NCBI GenBank assembly: GCA_039619475.1
Contig: CM077115.1
Span: 298,283,756 to 298,347,755 of the forward strand
Length of the DNA: 64,000 nt
From: Icerya purchasi
Taxonomy: Eukaryota > Arthropoda > Insecta > Hemiptera > Monophlebidae
Reading direction: 5' to 3'
Made by a program: the position numbers and the translations under genes. Below are positions 12,632 through 23,880 of this stretch, in pieces. Below the pieces are notes generated by a model. That model had not been told where the DNA came from and ran no database searches. It was given only the letters and a program-made list of their open reading frames with translations. Position 1 is the first letter of the stretch. Every line of letters starts with the position of its first letter.

Positions 12632-13220
12632 TTTTTTTTTTTTTTAATTTCTCAAACCTTGGTTAGACCCCGGGCCGTGTATAATATCTAGACTATTACG
12701 GCTCGAGAGTCTCCGGTTACAGGAATGCCCCTAATCCACTGTCCCTGACGAACTGGAAGATTGCACTTTGGTTCGCTTCTGAGTTTGAGAGAACATGGCT
12801 GAGGTTATCAAATCCGTGTCTCGTTCTGGAGGATTGGAATGTAGGGCAATTTATGAGAATGTGCTCAACCGCCGGTGGCTCTTGTGCGTGACAGAAAGGG
12901 AACGTGGTTGAAGGGTGAGCGCCTTCCAACAGGTAGTCGTGGGATAGTCGCGTGTGGGCCAGGCGTAAACGGTTGAGCGCGCGATAATAAACTCGTAAGG
13001 TCCCCTGGGGGGCCACCATGGCTCTACGGATTTCTTAGATGTGTTCTTGTTTCCTCTGTTCCATTAGTTGTCCTTTTACTGCTTCTGATATTTGAGGGGG
13101 CCCAAGTATGCTTTGCGGACTGGGAGCTATAATGGTTGAGTGAGCTGTTGTGTTCACCTTTTTATTTCCTGGGATTCCCGCGTGACTTGGGACCCACAAC
13201 ACTATTAGATATTGAAACAT
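12632..13220 (-). mobile_element. Jockey-like non-LTR retrotransposon 3' fragment
   Basis: On the minus strand, 13220 to 12717 is one reading frame of 168 codons broken by a single in-frame TAA near 13035. It begins with the RNase H signature LWVPSHAGIPGN (about residues 8-19), continues with LRLAHTRLSHDYLL, a motif that follows RNase H in Jockey-type elements, and has a His/Cys cluster, HILINCPTFQSSR, near the C-terminus. The natural stop is followed by about 70 bp of 3' UTR and a poly-A tail (T run at 12632-12648 on plus). The 5' side is truncated just before the RNase H motif, typical of incomplete target-primed reverse transcription. The parent would have encoded endonuclease and reverse transcriptase, absent here. 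Confidence 0.85.
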
Positions 13221-13514
13221 TCGCTAAACGTGTTTCCTAGTTTCAGATGGAATTTAATGTTTGCGCTTCTTTTTTTTCTTTTTTGATGTTTTGCTCGAAA
13301 ACAAAAACTCGAGAAAAACTATGCCGACTTCGTCAGATTGAACTGCGAATAAAACGTGTACGAAACACACTACTTGTTTGACAGCTAACTCGGAAGAAGA
13401 TATCCCGAATTAAATGTTGCTAGAAGAACGTGTTTTCGAAAATACACCCCATCTTCAGCTGGAAAAGAAAAAGTATTCGTTGATAAACGATTGCGAATAC
13501 GTCAAAATCGAAGC
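13221..13514. other. Short unassigned spacer
   Basis: Between the Jockey-like fragment and SINE-A. Nothing recognised. Confidence 0.6.
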
Positions 13515-13892
13515 ATATCCGATATTTATTTATTTACGTAGGTGTCATAGTCAATTGCTGAGCGTTGAGGCGACTACCTTACATTTTAGCTGGCAATTGT
13601 TTATGTGCAGTACGAATGTGTACACTGGCAAGACTACATTCGGAACTGATTAGTAATCGTTTGATTTATATCGACATATATAAATGCAGTCCTCCCGTTA
13701 TCTGTCTACTGCTGTGTGCTAACTAGCACGCACATATGATAGTGATATGCATGTTTGTCATTGACTTCCATATGATTCTATTAATGGTTAATTTCATTTA
13801 ATTTTTCGTACTAATTTCTGTCTCGTCGTCCGCGATCGAACCTGAGACTTCGATAGCAGAAGCCAAGCGCTCTAGCAACTAGACTATATATG
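13515..13892 (-). mobile_element. SINE-A, tRNA-derived, near-complete copy
   Basis: Read on minus from 13892, the head TAGTCTAGTTGCTAGAGCGC resembles a tRNA D-arm/A box and GGTTCGATCGC a B box, about 45 bp apart, so it looks like a pol III promoter. The body that follows (about 13830 to 13540) is closely matched by 62128-62460 on plus, including GAAAAATTAAATGAAAT, CAAACGATTACTAATCAG and CATAAACAATT. The element ends with three TAAA-type units near 13520-13531. No coding capacity. A decayed tRNA gene is less likely because of the long conserved tail. Confidence 0.8.
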
Positions 13893-15019
13893 TATTTAAA
13901 AACAAAGGATTAAATTTAACAAAATACGCATCATCAATATGTCAATTACGCGACGACAGGTATAAAATATATTTTTCGATTAAATAATTTAAAATTTTAC
14001 AATCACTTTAATAACATGAAATTAGGGAAAGTAGATTTATTTATTTAAGCTTGAATTACAAAAAAAAACGGGAATTTATAATTGTTCGCAAATCCATAAT
14101 GATACCGAACATAATTCACAGTGGTAGTTTTTATATTGAAATGTTAAAAGTGCTTTACAACATTAATAATAAGATTATTTCGCGAAGAATCATGGCTATT
14201 TAATAATGATACAAGGAAACAACGAACAGCCACACGTGACATCAATATTACTAATAATTACACTTCTATAGCCCTAGAAATAAGTAAATATGTTGACTTA
14301 TTCTTAATTAAAAACAACATCGATATAAGTATATAAATTTAATCATGCCCCCCAGATATATCAATGAAAAAAAAGTTACATATATGAAATTTAAATCAAT
14401 TTAAAATTATACCTAACTGGTATTATGTAGAACAACATCATAGTATGTTGGTTTAACACGTACACAACTATTTTATGAATAATTTAAGCGACAGTTTAGT
14501 AATAACCAATTTTTAAAATCTTCTAATGTACACATTTATTACCGGTCGCGGTATTTCTAAAGTCGATTTAAGGAGATCTGCTAAAAATAGAAAATTTTAT
14601 TACACGCGTCTTTGCTCCGTATTTTGCTGGCTACACACGGTGGTATTGTTTTAGATTGCGCGGTGCGGAAGAATTAATTTAAATTTAAGGTAGTCAATGA
14701 AAGCTATCGAAGAAATAAATAATTGAAGTATAATAATTTAAAGTAAAGTAAATTAATTTCATTTCATTTACGTCACTTTATATCGTTATTTATTATTACT
14801 ATTATTAATTTAACTACATTTGTTATTATATAGCTCGAATTAATTTATAACGCAATAAAAAACAGAGACATTTATTAAAAAATGCGACACGCATGTTTTG
14901 GAGCGGTTATTGTATTCATAAACTACCAGCTCGAAAATGGAATAGTTGCTCCGAAATATATATCGTTTTTTTAAAAAAAATAAATATCTGTTTTATTTGG
15001 TTATAAATCAATTTTAATT
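13893..15019. other. Very AT-rich unassigned sequence
   Basis: No ORF of note and no repeat structure recognised. Composition resembles 55400-56320. Confidence 0.6.
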
Positions 15020-15064
15020 ATTATAAAGATTATAAAGATTATAAAGATTTTAAAGATTATAAAG
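15020..15064 (+). repeat. 9-bp minisatellite, 5 units
   Basis: Five tandem copies of ATTATAAAG (the fourth is ATTTTAAAG), followed by a partial ATTATC. Confidence 0.95.
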
Positions 15065-15070
15065 ATTATC

Positions 15071-15904
15071 GAAAGTGGAACGGTGTGCAAATAGAATCTA
15101 TGTAGCGGCATTAAATTTGATTGCCACTTTGAATTGCATCGTGTAATTATTTAAAACAAAAAAACTGGGGGAGGGGTTAATCTGTTTTCCAACGCGCTAA
15201 CGTTTAACCGGGTTCTTGTAAAAAGAATAAGGGGAAACATTAAATCAAACTGGGCGATTAAGCTGCGTAAAGATGAACTCGGCTAAACGAGACGGCAAAC
15301 TTCCGTGACATTTTCCCTTTGAAGCAACCGGCTTAATTAAAAAGGTCGCGTACATTTCATTTATGTCATCTCGTTCTTTTTGTGCTTTTTTAGCAATATC
15401 GACAGCTGCTCCCGTTTCCACCAACTGCTGATCCCATCTTTCCTAGTTGAGCGCGATATCATTAATAACATCTAGAGAGAGCCGAGAGCTTCGCTATTTT
15501 CCTGCGATGTCTCATGAAAAATTTATCCCTAAAACTCGATGATTTTCACGCTCGGCGTAATTTCCTGTCGATTAATCTTCGAACGATGGCAGACACCATT
15601 CTAACTGGCTTAGATGAAAACGCCGAACTAATTTGACGACCTTTAAAATACTAAGCAGGCCGGCTTTCATTATTTATTATATCATTTTGCTACTTTTAAC
15701 GTGCTTTGCAATTATTATTATAATTCGCTGTTTGCTTCACCTCCTCTAGGCTCAATTGAGAATCGATAGCGGCTTTTGGTACATGCTCGGTAACGACGCC
15801 CGCGACAATATATTCTAGAGCAATAACCTTTAACTTTTTCTGTTTTTTCGTTTAGTTATCGCAATTGTTAATAAAATCTATAAAGTAAACAAGTCCAAAT
15901 AAGT
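15071..15904. other. Unassigned unique-looking sequence
   Basis: CpG-containing, non-repetitive, no gene or ORF of note. Confidence 0.55.
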
Positions 15905-16128
15905 CTAGGGCGTAGATTAAGGTTCGCAAATGTAAGGATCTAATGGATCTGACGAGAATATTAGGGCAGCATTTCTTTCCGAAATTTCTCTAGTTCTGAA
16001 TTTCAGATGAAATATATGCCTGAGAGCGATTTGAATTTGAAACGAGACAAATCTTGAATTCATACCTTCCGGAGTTGGACAGTCAAGTACAACTTAACTA
16101 CTAGGCTACCGTGCTGTCACAATTGATA
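15905..16128 (-). mobile_element. SINE-B, tRNA-derived (copy 1)
   Basis: Read on minus from about 16128, GGTAGCCTAGTAGTTAAG is an A-box-like tRNA head and GGTATGAATTCAAG a decayed B box. Downstream it shares AGATCCATTAG...CATT..GAACCTTAA with SINE-B copy 2 at 35365-35605, plus a CGGAAAGAAATG / CCGAAAGAAAGG segment. Two tRNA-like heads with the same tail establish the family; the middle is diverged. Confidence 0.7.
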
Positions 16129-16572
16129 GTATTTTTTTTTCTCCCATTAACGTTCAGTGGAATCGGACCTTAAATCGACATTCAGTATGTTCTGAACAAC
16201 AATTACGACGATTTTTCTTGCCATGTTACGAATGTTTCGTTACCAAACCGGCTCTAGGGCGGGAACGTCTACTTCTTCTTCTTGTGTCACCACCCAATTC
16301 GGGTAATCACCTTGCACGGATTGGACTATCTGACGTAATAAGTTCAAATCGTCTGCTTCCTTAATTCCGGTTCACTTTTTTGATATTACGTCTTTCTTCT
16401 TCCTCGAGGAAACGTAATGTTTTGCAAATTTGCAATTCAGCATTGTAACGCTTACAGCACGCGTTTTTTTTTGTTTAAAAAGTAACTGAACATATCGCTT
16501 CGCAGGCGCGCTAAAAGTCATCGTAATGATCAATACGTTTTCGGTTTAATTGATTATTTGTTAACGTTTTAC

Positions 16573-16606
<34 letters not shown>

Positions 16607-17605
16607 CTATATAGATAAAAAAAAAATTATTATTTTTTAAATATTCAACAATAGTGTGAGCGCGTCATACTTACTTAAAAAAATCATTTTATATTAAATC
16701 AATATAAAGACTTTTATTTGCTTTGTCCATTAATCGTATAATTGTTCGAGAAAATTTTTACCAATATATTTTTACTGCTGCGAAGATTAATTTATATTAT
16801 AAAATTTAAAAACCGAATTTAAAATAAAGATATACGATACCTGCGAGAAATTTTGACGCGCGTACATGAATTATTCTATCTGAATCATTACGGAGAATTT
16901 AAAAAAAAAAATTGAGGACATGATTCAGCGTACGTGAAAGTATTATCTTCTAAAACAGTTTCTAGAACAATAATATGCATGCCATTTCCGCGCAAAGAAA
17001 AAAGAAAAAATGCGAAGAAAAGAAAAGAAAAAAAATCGTTTTGGCTTTTCTCTCCTTTGTATATCTTTCTCTTCATATCTTGTTTCGATTACGAAGGTTG
17101 ATGAATCAAGTAAGAACGGTGGTTTTTGATTTAGCTGATCGAAATAACTTCATATGGTATTGTAGCCAAATCATTTTTTAAGATTTTTCAGCACTTGGCG
17201 AAAAGACCGAGTTACATGCACTATATATATATATATATATATATATACATGCATTTGGTACCGATGCGTCTCCGAATCCTACATCATTATGTAGAAACGG
17301 CCTCCGGGGAATCGGAGGCGAAAATGTTTCCTACGAATCGTTTTTTGCCAAATTTTACTCGGAAGCAAAAATGTGTACACATACAAAGATGCACTTGGGT
17401 TCAAAGAAATTCCACCAGACTTCTCTGCTGTAGAATAATTATTTCCCCTCTATTTAAAAGTCCTTAATTGTTGTAATACATGAACAGCTCGCTTCTGCCT
17501 CATTTTATTGGCAACAACGTCAGAGGTACTGACAACACGAATTCATATATGATGCGTATAATTTCATCAGCTGTTTTTCAGAATGATGTTCGCTTAACTG
17601 ACATA
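16129..17605. other. Unassigned sequence with TA microsatellites
   Basis: Contains TA runs at about 16575-16602 and 17221-17247. A CTTCTTCTTCTTGTG...CACCACCC segment at 16271-16300 resembles the antisense of an element end seen near 48358. No gene recognised. Confidence 0.5.
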
Positions 17606-17842
17606 CAGGGTGCGGCAGCATAACTTCCTTTTTTAAAATGCGCCACTTTTTTTCTACTAAATTTTGTTAAAGAGAAATAATAACAGAAAATCGAAATAAA
17701 ACTGCAAGGCAAGAAGCATACATATTGCCCCAATGGGGGATCTAGAGTATCCGTTATTTTGATTTTCTGTTATTTCTTTAACAAAATTTAGTAGAAAAAA
17801 AGTGGTGCATTTTAAAAAAGAAAGTTATGCTGCAGCATCCGG
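17606..17842. mobile_element. Palindromic MITE with TA target duplication
   Basis: 237-bp element with terminal inverted repeats of about 85 bp. The left end CAGGGTGCGGCAGCATAACT matches the reverse complement of the right end (CCGGATGCTGCAGCATAACT). TA dinucleotides flank both ends (17604-17605 and 17843-17844). Only about 60 bp lie between the arms. The CAGGGTG-like end and TA duplication suggest mobilisation by a Tc1/mariner-superfamily transposase, which is not encoded here. Confidence 0.85.
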
Positions 17843-17904
17843 TATAAGTAATATTCAGAGTCAAAAAGGCTTCAAATATATGTGTATCGATTGCATGCAG
17901 ATAT

Positions 17905-18203
17905 GGGTGTCGCCAGCGGGGGGCGGGGGGCAGGTGAGCCCCCCTGGAACCTTGAAACTTTTTAATCAACTGGCCATGACGTGTATTCATAGGCGCGTAA
18001 TCATGAACAATTTGCCAGAAACCTACGAAAATTATGTTTTAATTAAGATTTTATTCTTGTTTAATAAAATATTAAGCCTTTACAACTTATAAATTTTATT
18101 TTTCCTATAACTCATATCCTCTTTCTATCATCTTGCCCCCCACCCACCTGGCGACTAGCAACTCATCTTGCCCCTCCCTGGCCCATCGGCTTTGGCGACG
18201 CCC
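17905..18203. mobile_element. GC-ended non-autonomous element with 14-bp target duplication
   Basis: 299-bp insertion flanked by perfect direct repeats TTGCATGCAGATAT (17891-17904 and 18204-18217). Its ends are near-perfect inverted repeats: GGGTGTCGCC at the left, GGCGACGCCC at the right. Next to them lie G-rich (17916-17931) and C-rich (18134-18146) tracts that can pair; the interior is AT-rich and non-coding. A 14-bp duplication is unusual for common cut-and-paste superfamilies and would also fit target-primed insertion of a foldback RNA. Superfamily not assigned. Confidence 0.8.
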
Positions 18204-18527
18204 TTGCATGCAGATATATATGTACTTTCTTATTTAGCTTATCTTCCCCTTATGTTTGTAGATGTAATGTACTTAAATAGTATTACGATAAAAAACGTTA
18301 TTTAAAAATTACGCTAAAATTAATTAAATTATTATTAACGAAGTAAGTGAAATAAAGCATCAGTTATATCAAATCCTTTTGAAATACACCTTAATATACT
18401 ATTGAAAAAAATGGGTGACGTTCCTATAAAAATTGAAAGTATAATTATTATTCAAAATGTAAAAAAGTGTAATATAATGTAATTTTAAAATAGTATATAT
18501 ATTAAAATGCCCATAAAATTGGAAATG

Positions 18528-18566
<39 letters not shown>

Positions 18567-18775
18567 AAGTAAAAGTACTTTTACTTTTAATGTAAACAAT
18601 TTACAGGCTTTTGTACTGAATGTATATAAATGATTTTATTTTTAATAAATTAATCGACTCTTTTAAAACTGTGATTACTTTAAATGAATGCTAAACATTC
18701 ATTCTTTTTGGGCATTATTTTTTTCTTTATCTGTTTTTTAAAATATTGTTTCGTAACCGTTTTTTATGTTTCATA
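18204..18775. other. Unassigned AT-rich sequence with TA microsatellite
   Basis: TA run at about 18531-18561. No gene recognised. Confidence 0.6.
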
Positions 18776-19105
18776 TATATATATATATAAACTCGGCCAT
18801 TTTGGCTGTGCCCCTTGACTCTTCTTGTTCAACCTGCGCAGTAATAGAAAGTGTATTTTCATTATGTTTTCGAAAACGGAAATCGCCACCGAACGCAAAC
18901 GTGAATTGCGGAAATGAAAATGGGACGAGGAATCGTGCAATAGCGAAGAATTTTCCACATTTATAATAATAATACGTCTTTTGGTTAACGACAGATATAG
19001 AAAAGTTTGAAGCGTTAAAACATAACAAACGTTACATAAAATTAGGACATTTTTTGTAATGGAAGCCGGGATAATAATTACGTTGTAATTAATATATGTA
19101 TATAC
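18776..19105 (+). mobile_element. Repeat flanked by TA microsatellites (copy 1)
   Basis: Starts from a TA run with AAACTCGGCCATTTTGGC and ends near 19100 with AATTACGTTGTAATT (a 6-bp hairpin) followed by another TA-rich run. The same start, the same ACAAACGTTA.ATAAAATT..GACATTTTT block and the same end occur at 61255-61595. No coding content; class unknown. Confidence 0.75.
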
Positions 19106-22100
19106 TATGGAATAGAAAGCAGAACACGCTTAATACCATGTACAAAGAGATGAACATTTAATAAACATATGATCAGCATCGCAAACATGCGCTCTTCGTT
19201 CGAGAAGAGAACGACAATATGGAGAGGAAAGCAACGAAAACAAGAGGAAGATGGCTCAAGAACGAAGACGAGAATAATGGAGATAACAACAGAACGACGA
19301 AGTAGAGGAAACAAAGAAAACCACGGACTGGCAGGAACACTAGGCTGAACAGACTGTGTTACTCCTAATTGCTGCTACACATGTTGATGGGTAATCGTCC
19401 GTTGCTGACAAGCCCAGGGAAAAACCCAAACAAGAAAAAAAAAACCAAAAAAAACAGACACATACAATGCATGACAAGAAAGCTTCCTTTTTTGAATACA
19501 ACCGCATTAATTGTTTTTATGTTGAATTATTTTCTCGACTTAAAAAAATTGATCGTAAGGCAAAAATAGGTATTATTAAAAATGATCATCTACGACGACG
19601 TATGGCTACAGTCAAATTTTAATCAATTTACACGATCAAAAATAAAAATTATACAATTTATTTGGGTTCGCCAACTGTGGACATTAATGAAACACAATAT
19701 ATTCTAGATTTTTCAATAGTGGGTTCGAAATCAGCTGAAATAAAACTTGCATAAATGACAACTCGTCTAAAATGTTGATTGCGCGGTAACTTTAGAATTT
19801 ATACTGGATTGTAACAAATTCAGTGGTCAACGGTTGTACTTGTGAGGGGCTACGAGTCTAGCAATGCATCGTCGTGTTTTCGTATGCACTATGTATAAAT
19901 TAAAAAGGAAAAAGAAAAGAAGTATAGCGTGTTATAACAATTAATTAATTTTTAAATTACAAAACAACAAATGCTTTTCATATTTCCTGCTAGATTTTTT
20001 TTTTTTTTTTTATACATATATAATATATATATGTACTTATGAACGGACGTTAGGAATAATATGTTGATTACAATGAGAAAGGATTCGGTAAATTAGGATA
20101 GTGTGGAAGCGCGAACCAGAAACGGGTGAATTATGATTTCGTTAGTTGCGATTGATTTTCTCGCATTAACCCAAATTGCTATATTTGGTGTTTCGTCTTG
20201 ACAACGTGTCGACGATATTCGTGTCCCGGCGGCATACGTTTGTCTATATTTGTTAAACTCCGGCCTCATGTGTGACACACACTGATGCGCAGCAAAAATC
20301 ACGAAAATTGCTTCAAGTGCAATAAGCGGCGCGTCGTGCACTCACGTCGTTCCGAGGATGTGGATTAGGGACGGAGAGACCGAATGAGAAAGTAACCGTT
20401 GAGCGCGTCTGTGGAGACAAAAACGGCTAACAGATCATGACCTAAATAGGTATCGAGCGATTTGCATAAATTTCCATATTCTGAAAAGAAATACTCATAC
20501 GGCAGTCAGATAGATAGTTTTTCAATAAACGATATACAATGGCCGCTCTGTAACCGCCGCACAGAGGAGGACACGAGTAAACACATATGGTCAGGCCGTT
20601 GCCAGTTCATCAGGTTGCTGAACATCGAAGACGAGACGGATGTCGTTGATTAATTTTTTTTTGATTTGTCGATGATATTTTCTCCTCTGTGAATTCCCGA
20701 CTGGCGTTCAAAAAACCGAAAGCTTACTCGGTTCAGATTTTGACTTGAGCGTTCGTCGCATCAACGCCGCAGCCTGTCTCTTAGATATGACGGCATGGCG
20801 AAAATAAACGGCACTATTGTTTCGAAGCTGGTTTTGAAATTTCAGCGATTTTGGCATCGTATCAGAGACAGATTTCGGGCGGGCTGGAAATAGACCGCGT
20901 CCCCTAAGAACACGATGTTCACTGAAACTTAACGCGTTTAACATGCAACGCGACCGAATGTAGATTTCCGGTTAAAATGTATACGAATTCCCTGTTCATC
21001 CTTCGAAATCGAACGGCTATTCGTTTTCTTCTCCCTCCCTTTCTGCAACCAGCGCGCTTTTCATTTATTCACCAAAGACTTGTACTTTAATTAGGACAAT
21101 GAAAAGGACGCAGTTTGTCTTTTCCTCTTTCTTGATCTTCGTTTCGCTCGCAAAATGCAATAATCTTCCGTCGGTTTTTAAGCATTTCGTAGCACCCTTC
21201 CGAATTTTCCGATACAACGCGCCACATTTCATCATCATCGAGAATAAAATTAATTAGCATATAGTACGCGATAATTTAGAATGGGTCCTCGTTCACGCGC
21301 TTGTTTGTTTTTTAATTCCGTCGTACCCCTAGTATACGTCGATTAATTTTACAACGTTTAAAGTTCGTTCCTTTTTTCCTCCACTTTGAGATAGTTCATT
21401 GCGAGATCACTGTTGAAGTTTCGAAATCTGGAAACTTTACTGCGGCCAATGTCCTATCGTAAGTCTGAAAGCGAAAATGTCCTGCGATCTGTCTATTCGT
21501 TACTTTTTACATATGCAACTGCGAGGCTCATTATTCAAATGGTTCCACAGTGTGGTGGTTTTGCAGATCACTGAACGTTGATTTTATTCGCGATAGTGTA
21601 AGCGTCGTCGACCAATCGGGACTATTAAATTTGCACCGATGTAACGGCAGTTGTCAGATTTATCACAGTCAATCGTTCGTTGATTTTCCCGTAACTATAT
21701 GGTTATTAATCGGAAAATGTTCTTGAACATTGTAAAATTTACAAAATTTGATTTTTTTAAACATGAAATCTCTGGAAGTCAAATAGAGATAAACACTTAT
21801 TGTTATCAAATTTGAGTAAGCTGTCGCTTATAACGATTCGGCATTTTGTTTAGGAATGGTTTTTAAAAGAATTTTTACAGATATTTTTTTTTAAGAAGAA
21901 GAAAGGACATTTTAACGCGTTGTTTTATTAAAAATTAGTTTTTTACCCGACTTATATTATGCTGATAATATTTTAAGTGTCAATCTCGTTTGATATACTA
22001 TTAAAAACTTTTCCAGATAAACAGCCTTTTTTTAACGATGATTTAACATCGATACTCAACGGTGTTCTCATATTATGGTATCATCACTGAAATCCGTCTA

Positions 22101-22194
22101 AATAATCAAAAGTTATGTGTGAACAAGCATGAAAAAAAAAAAAGGAAAAAAAGCATACAATGGAACATAATTTTCCGTAATTTTTTCCGATAAT
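19106..22194. other. Unassigned, largely unique sequence, CpG-containing
   Basis: No gene recognised. A purine-rich block lies at 19190-19320 and poly-T at 19996-20011. An ORF at 20462-20653 (+) contains WPLCNRRTEEDTSKHIW, faintly like the Cys-His tail of R1-type retroelements, but there is no supporting context. Confidence 0.5.
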
Positions 22195-22345
22195 AACATA
22201 TTTCAGGAAAAAATATACCTTAAAGAAGGCGGGTTTATGATTTTGTAATAATACTTATCAGAGTCGGAGCTAAATTAAAATTGCAACTAAGAGTTACTTT
22301 AAATATTTTCTGACATTTTCAATACTTGACTAGCGCTACCGGCAT
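22195..22345. mobile_element. Lone diverged arm of the 45-kb palindromic element
   Basis: Follows one half of the element at 45255-45650 block by block: ATATTTCAGG, ATACCTTAAAGAAG, AATACTTATCAGAGTCGG, GCTAAATTAAAATTGCAAC, TTTAAATATTTTC, TTTTCAATACTTGAC. The opposite arm is missing. Confidence 0.65.
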
Positions 22346-22743
22346 GTGCTATCCAATTACCGTCCGTTTTCTTACCTTTGGAAATACTTTGTATTGCGAA
22401 ATATCGCCGCCTCAGCTGCACACAAAACTTTTCTCTATAGTTGGATCCACTTGAACCATTTTTTTTTTCAAGTGATCTACTAGCAGAACTACTGAGCGCC
22501 CTGCGAAGATCTGGCATCACGTCTTGACAAAGGCCAATACCCCGAGCCCTAATATCCTTATTCTCCCTTGCACTGCTTTCTAAATAAATATCGACCTACC
22601 GTTGAAACAAAATCCAGACACAATAAGAATACAGTGGAGGCGTCAGGTAGGGAAATTAACAAATATTCTGATCACTTAATTTAGTACACTGATGAGCAAA
22701 GTAAGGACCATTGCCGGCAGCCTGCGTATTTTTCGAAAAGAAG
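22346..22743. other. Unassigned sequence
   Basis: A 73-aa minus ORF (22299-22520) overlaps the lone MITE arm and has no family motif. Nothing else seen. Confidence 0.55.
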
Positions 22744-23180
22744 CATCTAAAATGTGTACCTGGTTTTATTTGGAAAGTATCATTAAATTTGTGGGTTTTT
22801 AAGATTCGATCAGGCAGCAGCACATTCTGTTCGTTCTTAAATATCCGTAAATTTGTACTATTTTATTTTAAATTATTCGTTTTTGTAATCAAAATTATAT
22901 AGGTAAATTTTTCATATGTCATATATTTCTTAAAATAGTTTACATAAAAAATCATTTTTTCTTCGAAAAATTCTCTTTAATCATAATATTGTTTCACACT
23001 AATATCCAATAATACACTTAAAAACCTAAGTTTGCAAAAAATAGCCCGTTTTTTCTTTCTTAATTATAATATTTATAATTTTCAAAAATTCAATACCTCT
23101 TTATTTCACTACAAAAGAACCCCACAAATTTAATCATACTCTCCGAATGAAACGGCTCCTCGTCTGGTGAATTTTAGACT
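22744..23180. mobile_element. Foldback/MITE-like element with inverted arms
   Basis: The left arm (22744-22806) and right arm (23108-23180) are inverted copies, sharing CTAAAAT, the region around GAAAGTATCATTAAATTTG (GAGAGTATGATTAAATTTG on the other arm) and GTGGGTTTTT/GTGGGGTTCTT. About 300 bp of AT-rich, non-coding DNA lies between. Ends and target duplication are not clear. Confidence 0.6.
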
Positions 23181-23384
23181 ATTGTCGCATTCGAAGGACA
23201 CTTCGCACGAAGTCAGACTTAACGATGTATGTTCCTGTGTATGTTGCCTCGTACCACATTGTCATGACTCACACTAAAGCCAATAATTTTCTCCTAGTTA
23301 ATCTTTAAGCATGATTAATTAAGGCCAAAAATACGACGACTTGCTATTACTAAATTTATACTATTACTTATATCGACTGTATCA

Positions 23385-23880
23385 AATGGGCAGTCACGTG
23401 TCACTGCTCAACTGGACACATCGGAGTATCTGGTAATGAGAATAAGAGGGTCAACAGAGCAGCAGCACGGTCCGCCTTATTCTTCGCGAATGTCAGAGGA
23501 CGCGAAGCCTCCGCCGTCAATGATATATGCATTCTTAAAGTCGCATGGAAACCTGAATGGGCAGCTACTACGACATTCTTAAAAATTCATTAAGCACATA
23601 GTATTGAACCGTATTGGTCATCGGTAGCAATATCCCGTTACGACATTCCCAGCCGGTTGCGAATCATCGTCATCTCCCATAAACATATGATCGACAAAAC
23701 GTCGCCTCCAGCTATGTGTCCTTTATACGGCCACACTAGTGTACTGACACGTACTCCTTCACTACTTGAAGAGTTTGTTACGAAAACAAACATAGAGGAG
23801 ATCCTCTGAAATAATGCTGCAGCATCTATCACTAGGGTTACTACCTTCGTTAGAAAACGAGCGGTTTAACCCACAGCACA
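23385..23880 (+). mobile_element. Jockey-like retrotransposon 3' fragment, decayed
   Basis: On plus from about 23393 the frame gives GHIGVSGNENKRVNRAAA, the RNase H GIPGNE.AD..A motif. Further on in the same frame SRLRIIVISHKHM matches the SRLRIGHT.LTH motif, followed by PAMCPLYGH and a decayed C-terminal segment. There are only a few stops. This is the same domain order as 12632-13220 but a different, more diverged family. Endonuclease and reverse transcriptase are missing. An A-rich run lies nearby (23945-23952) but is not clearly its tail. Confidence 0.7.
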
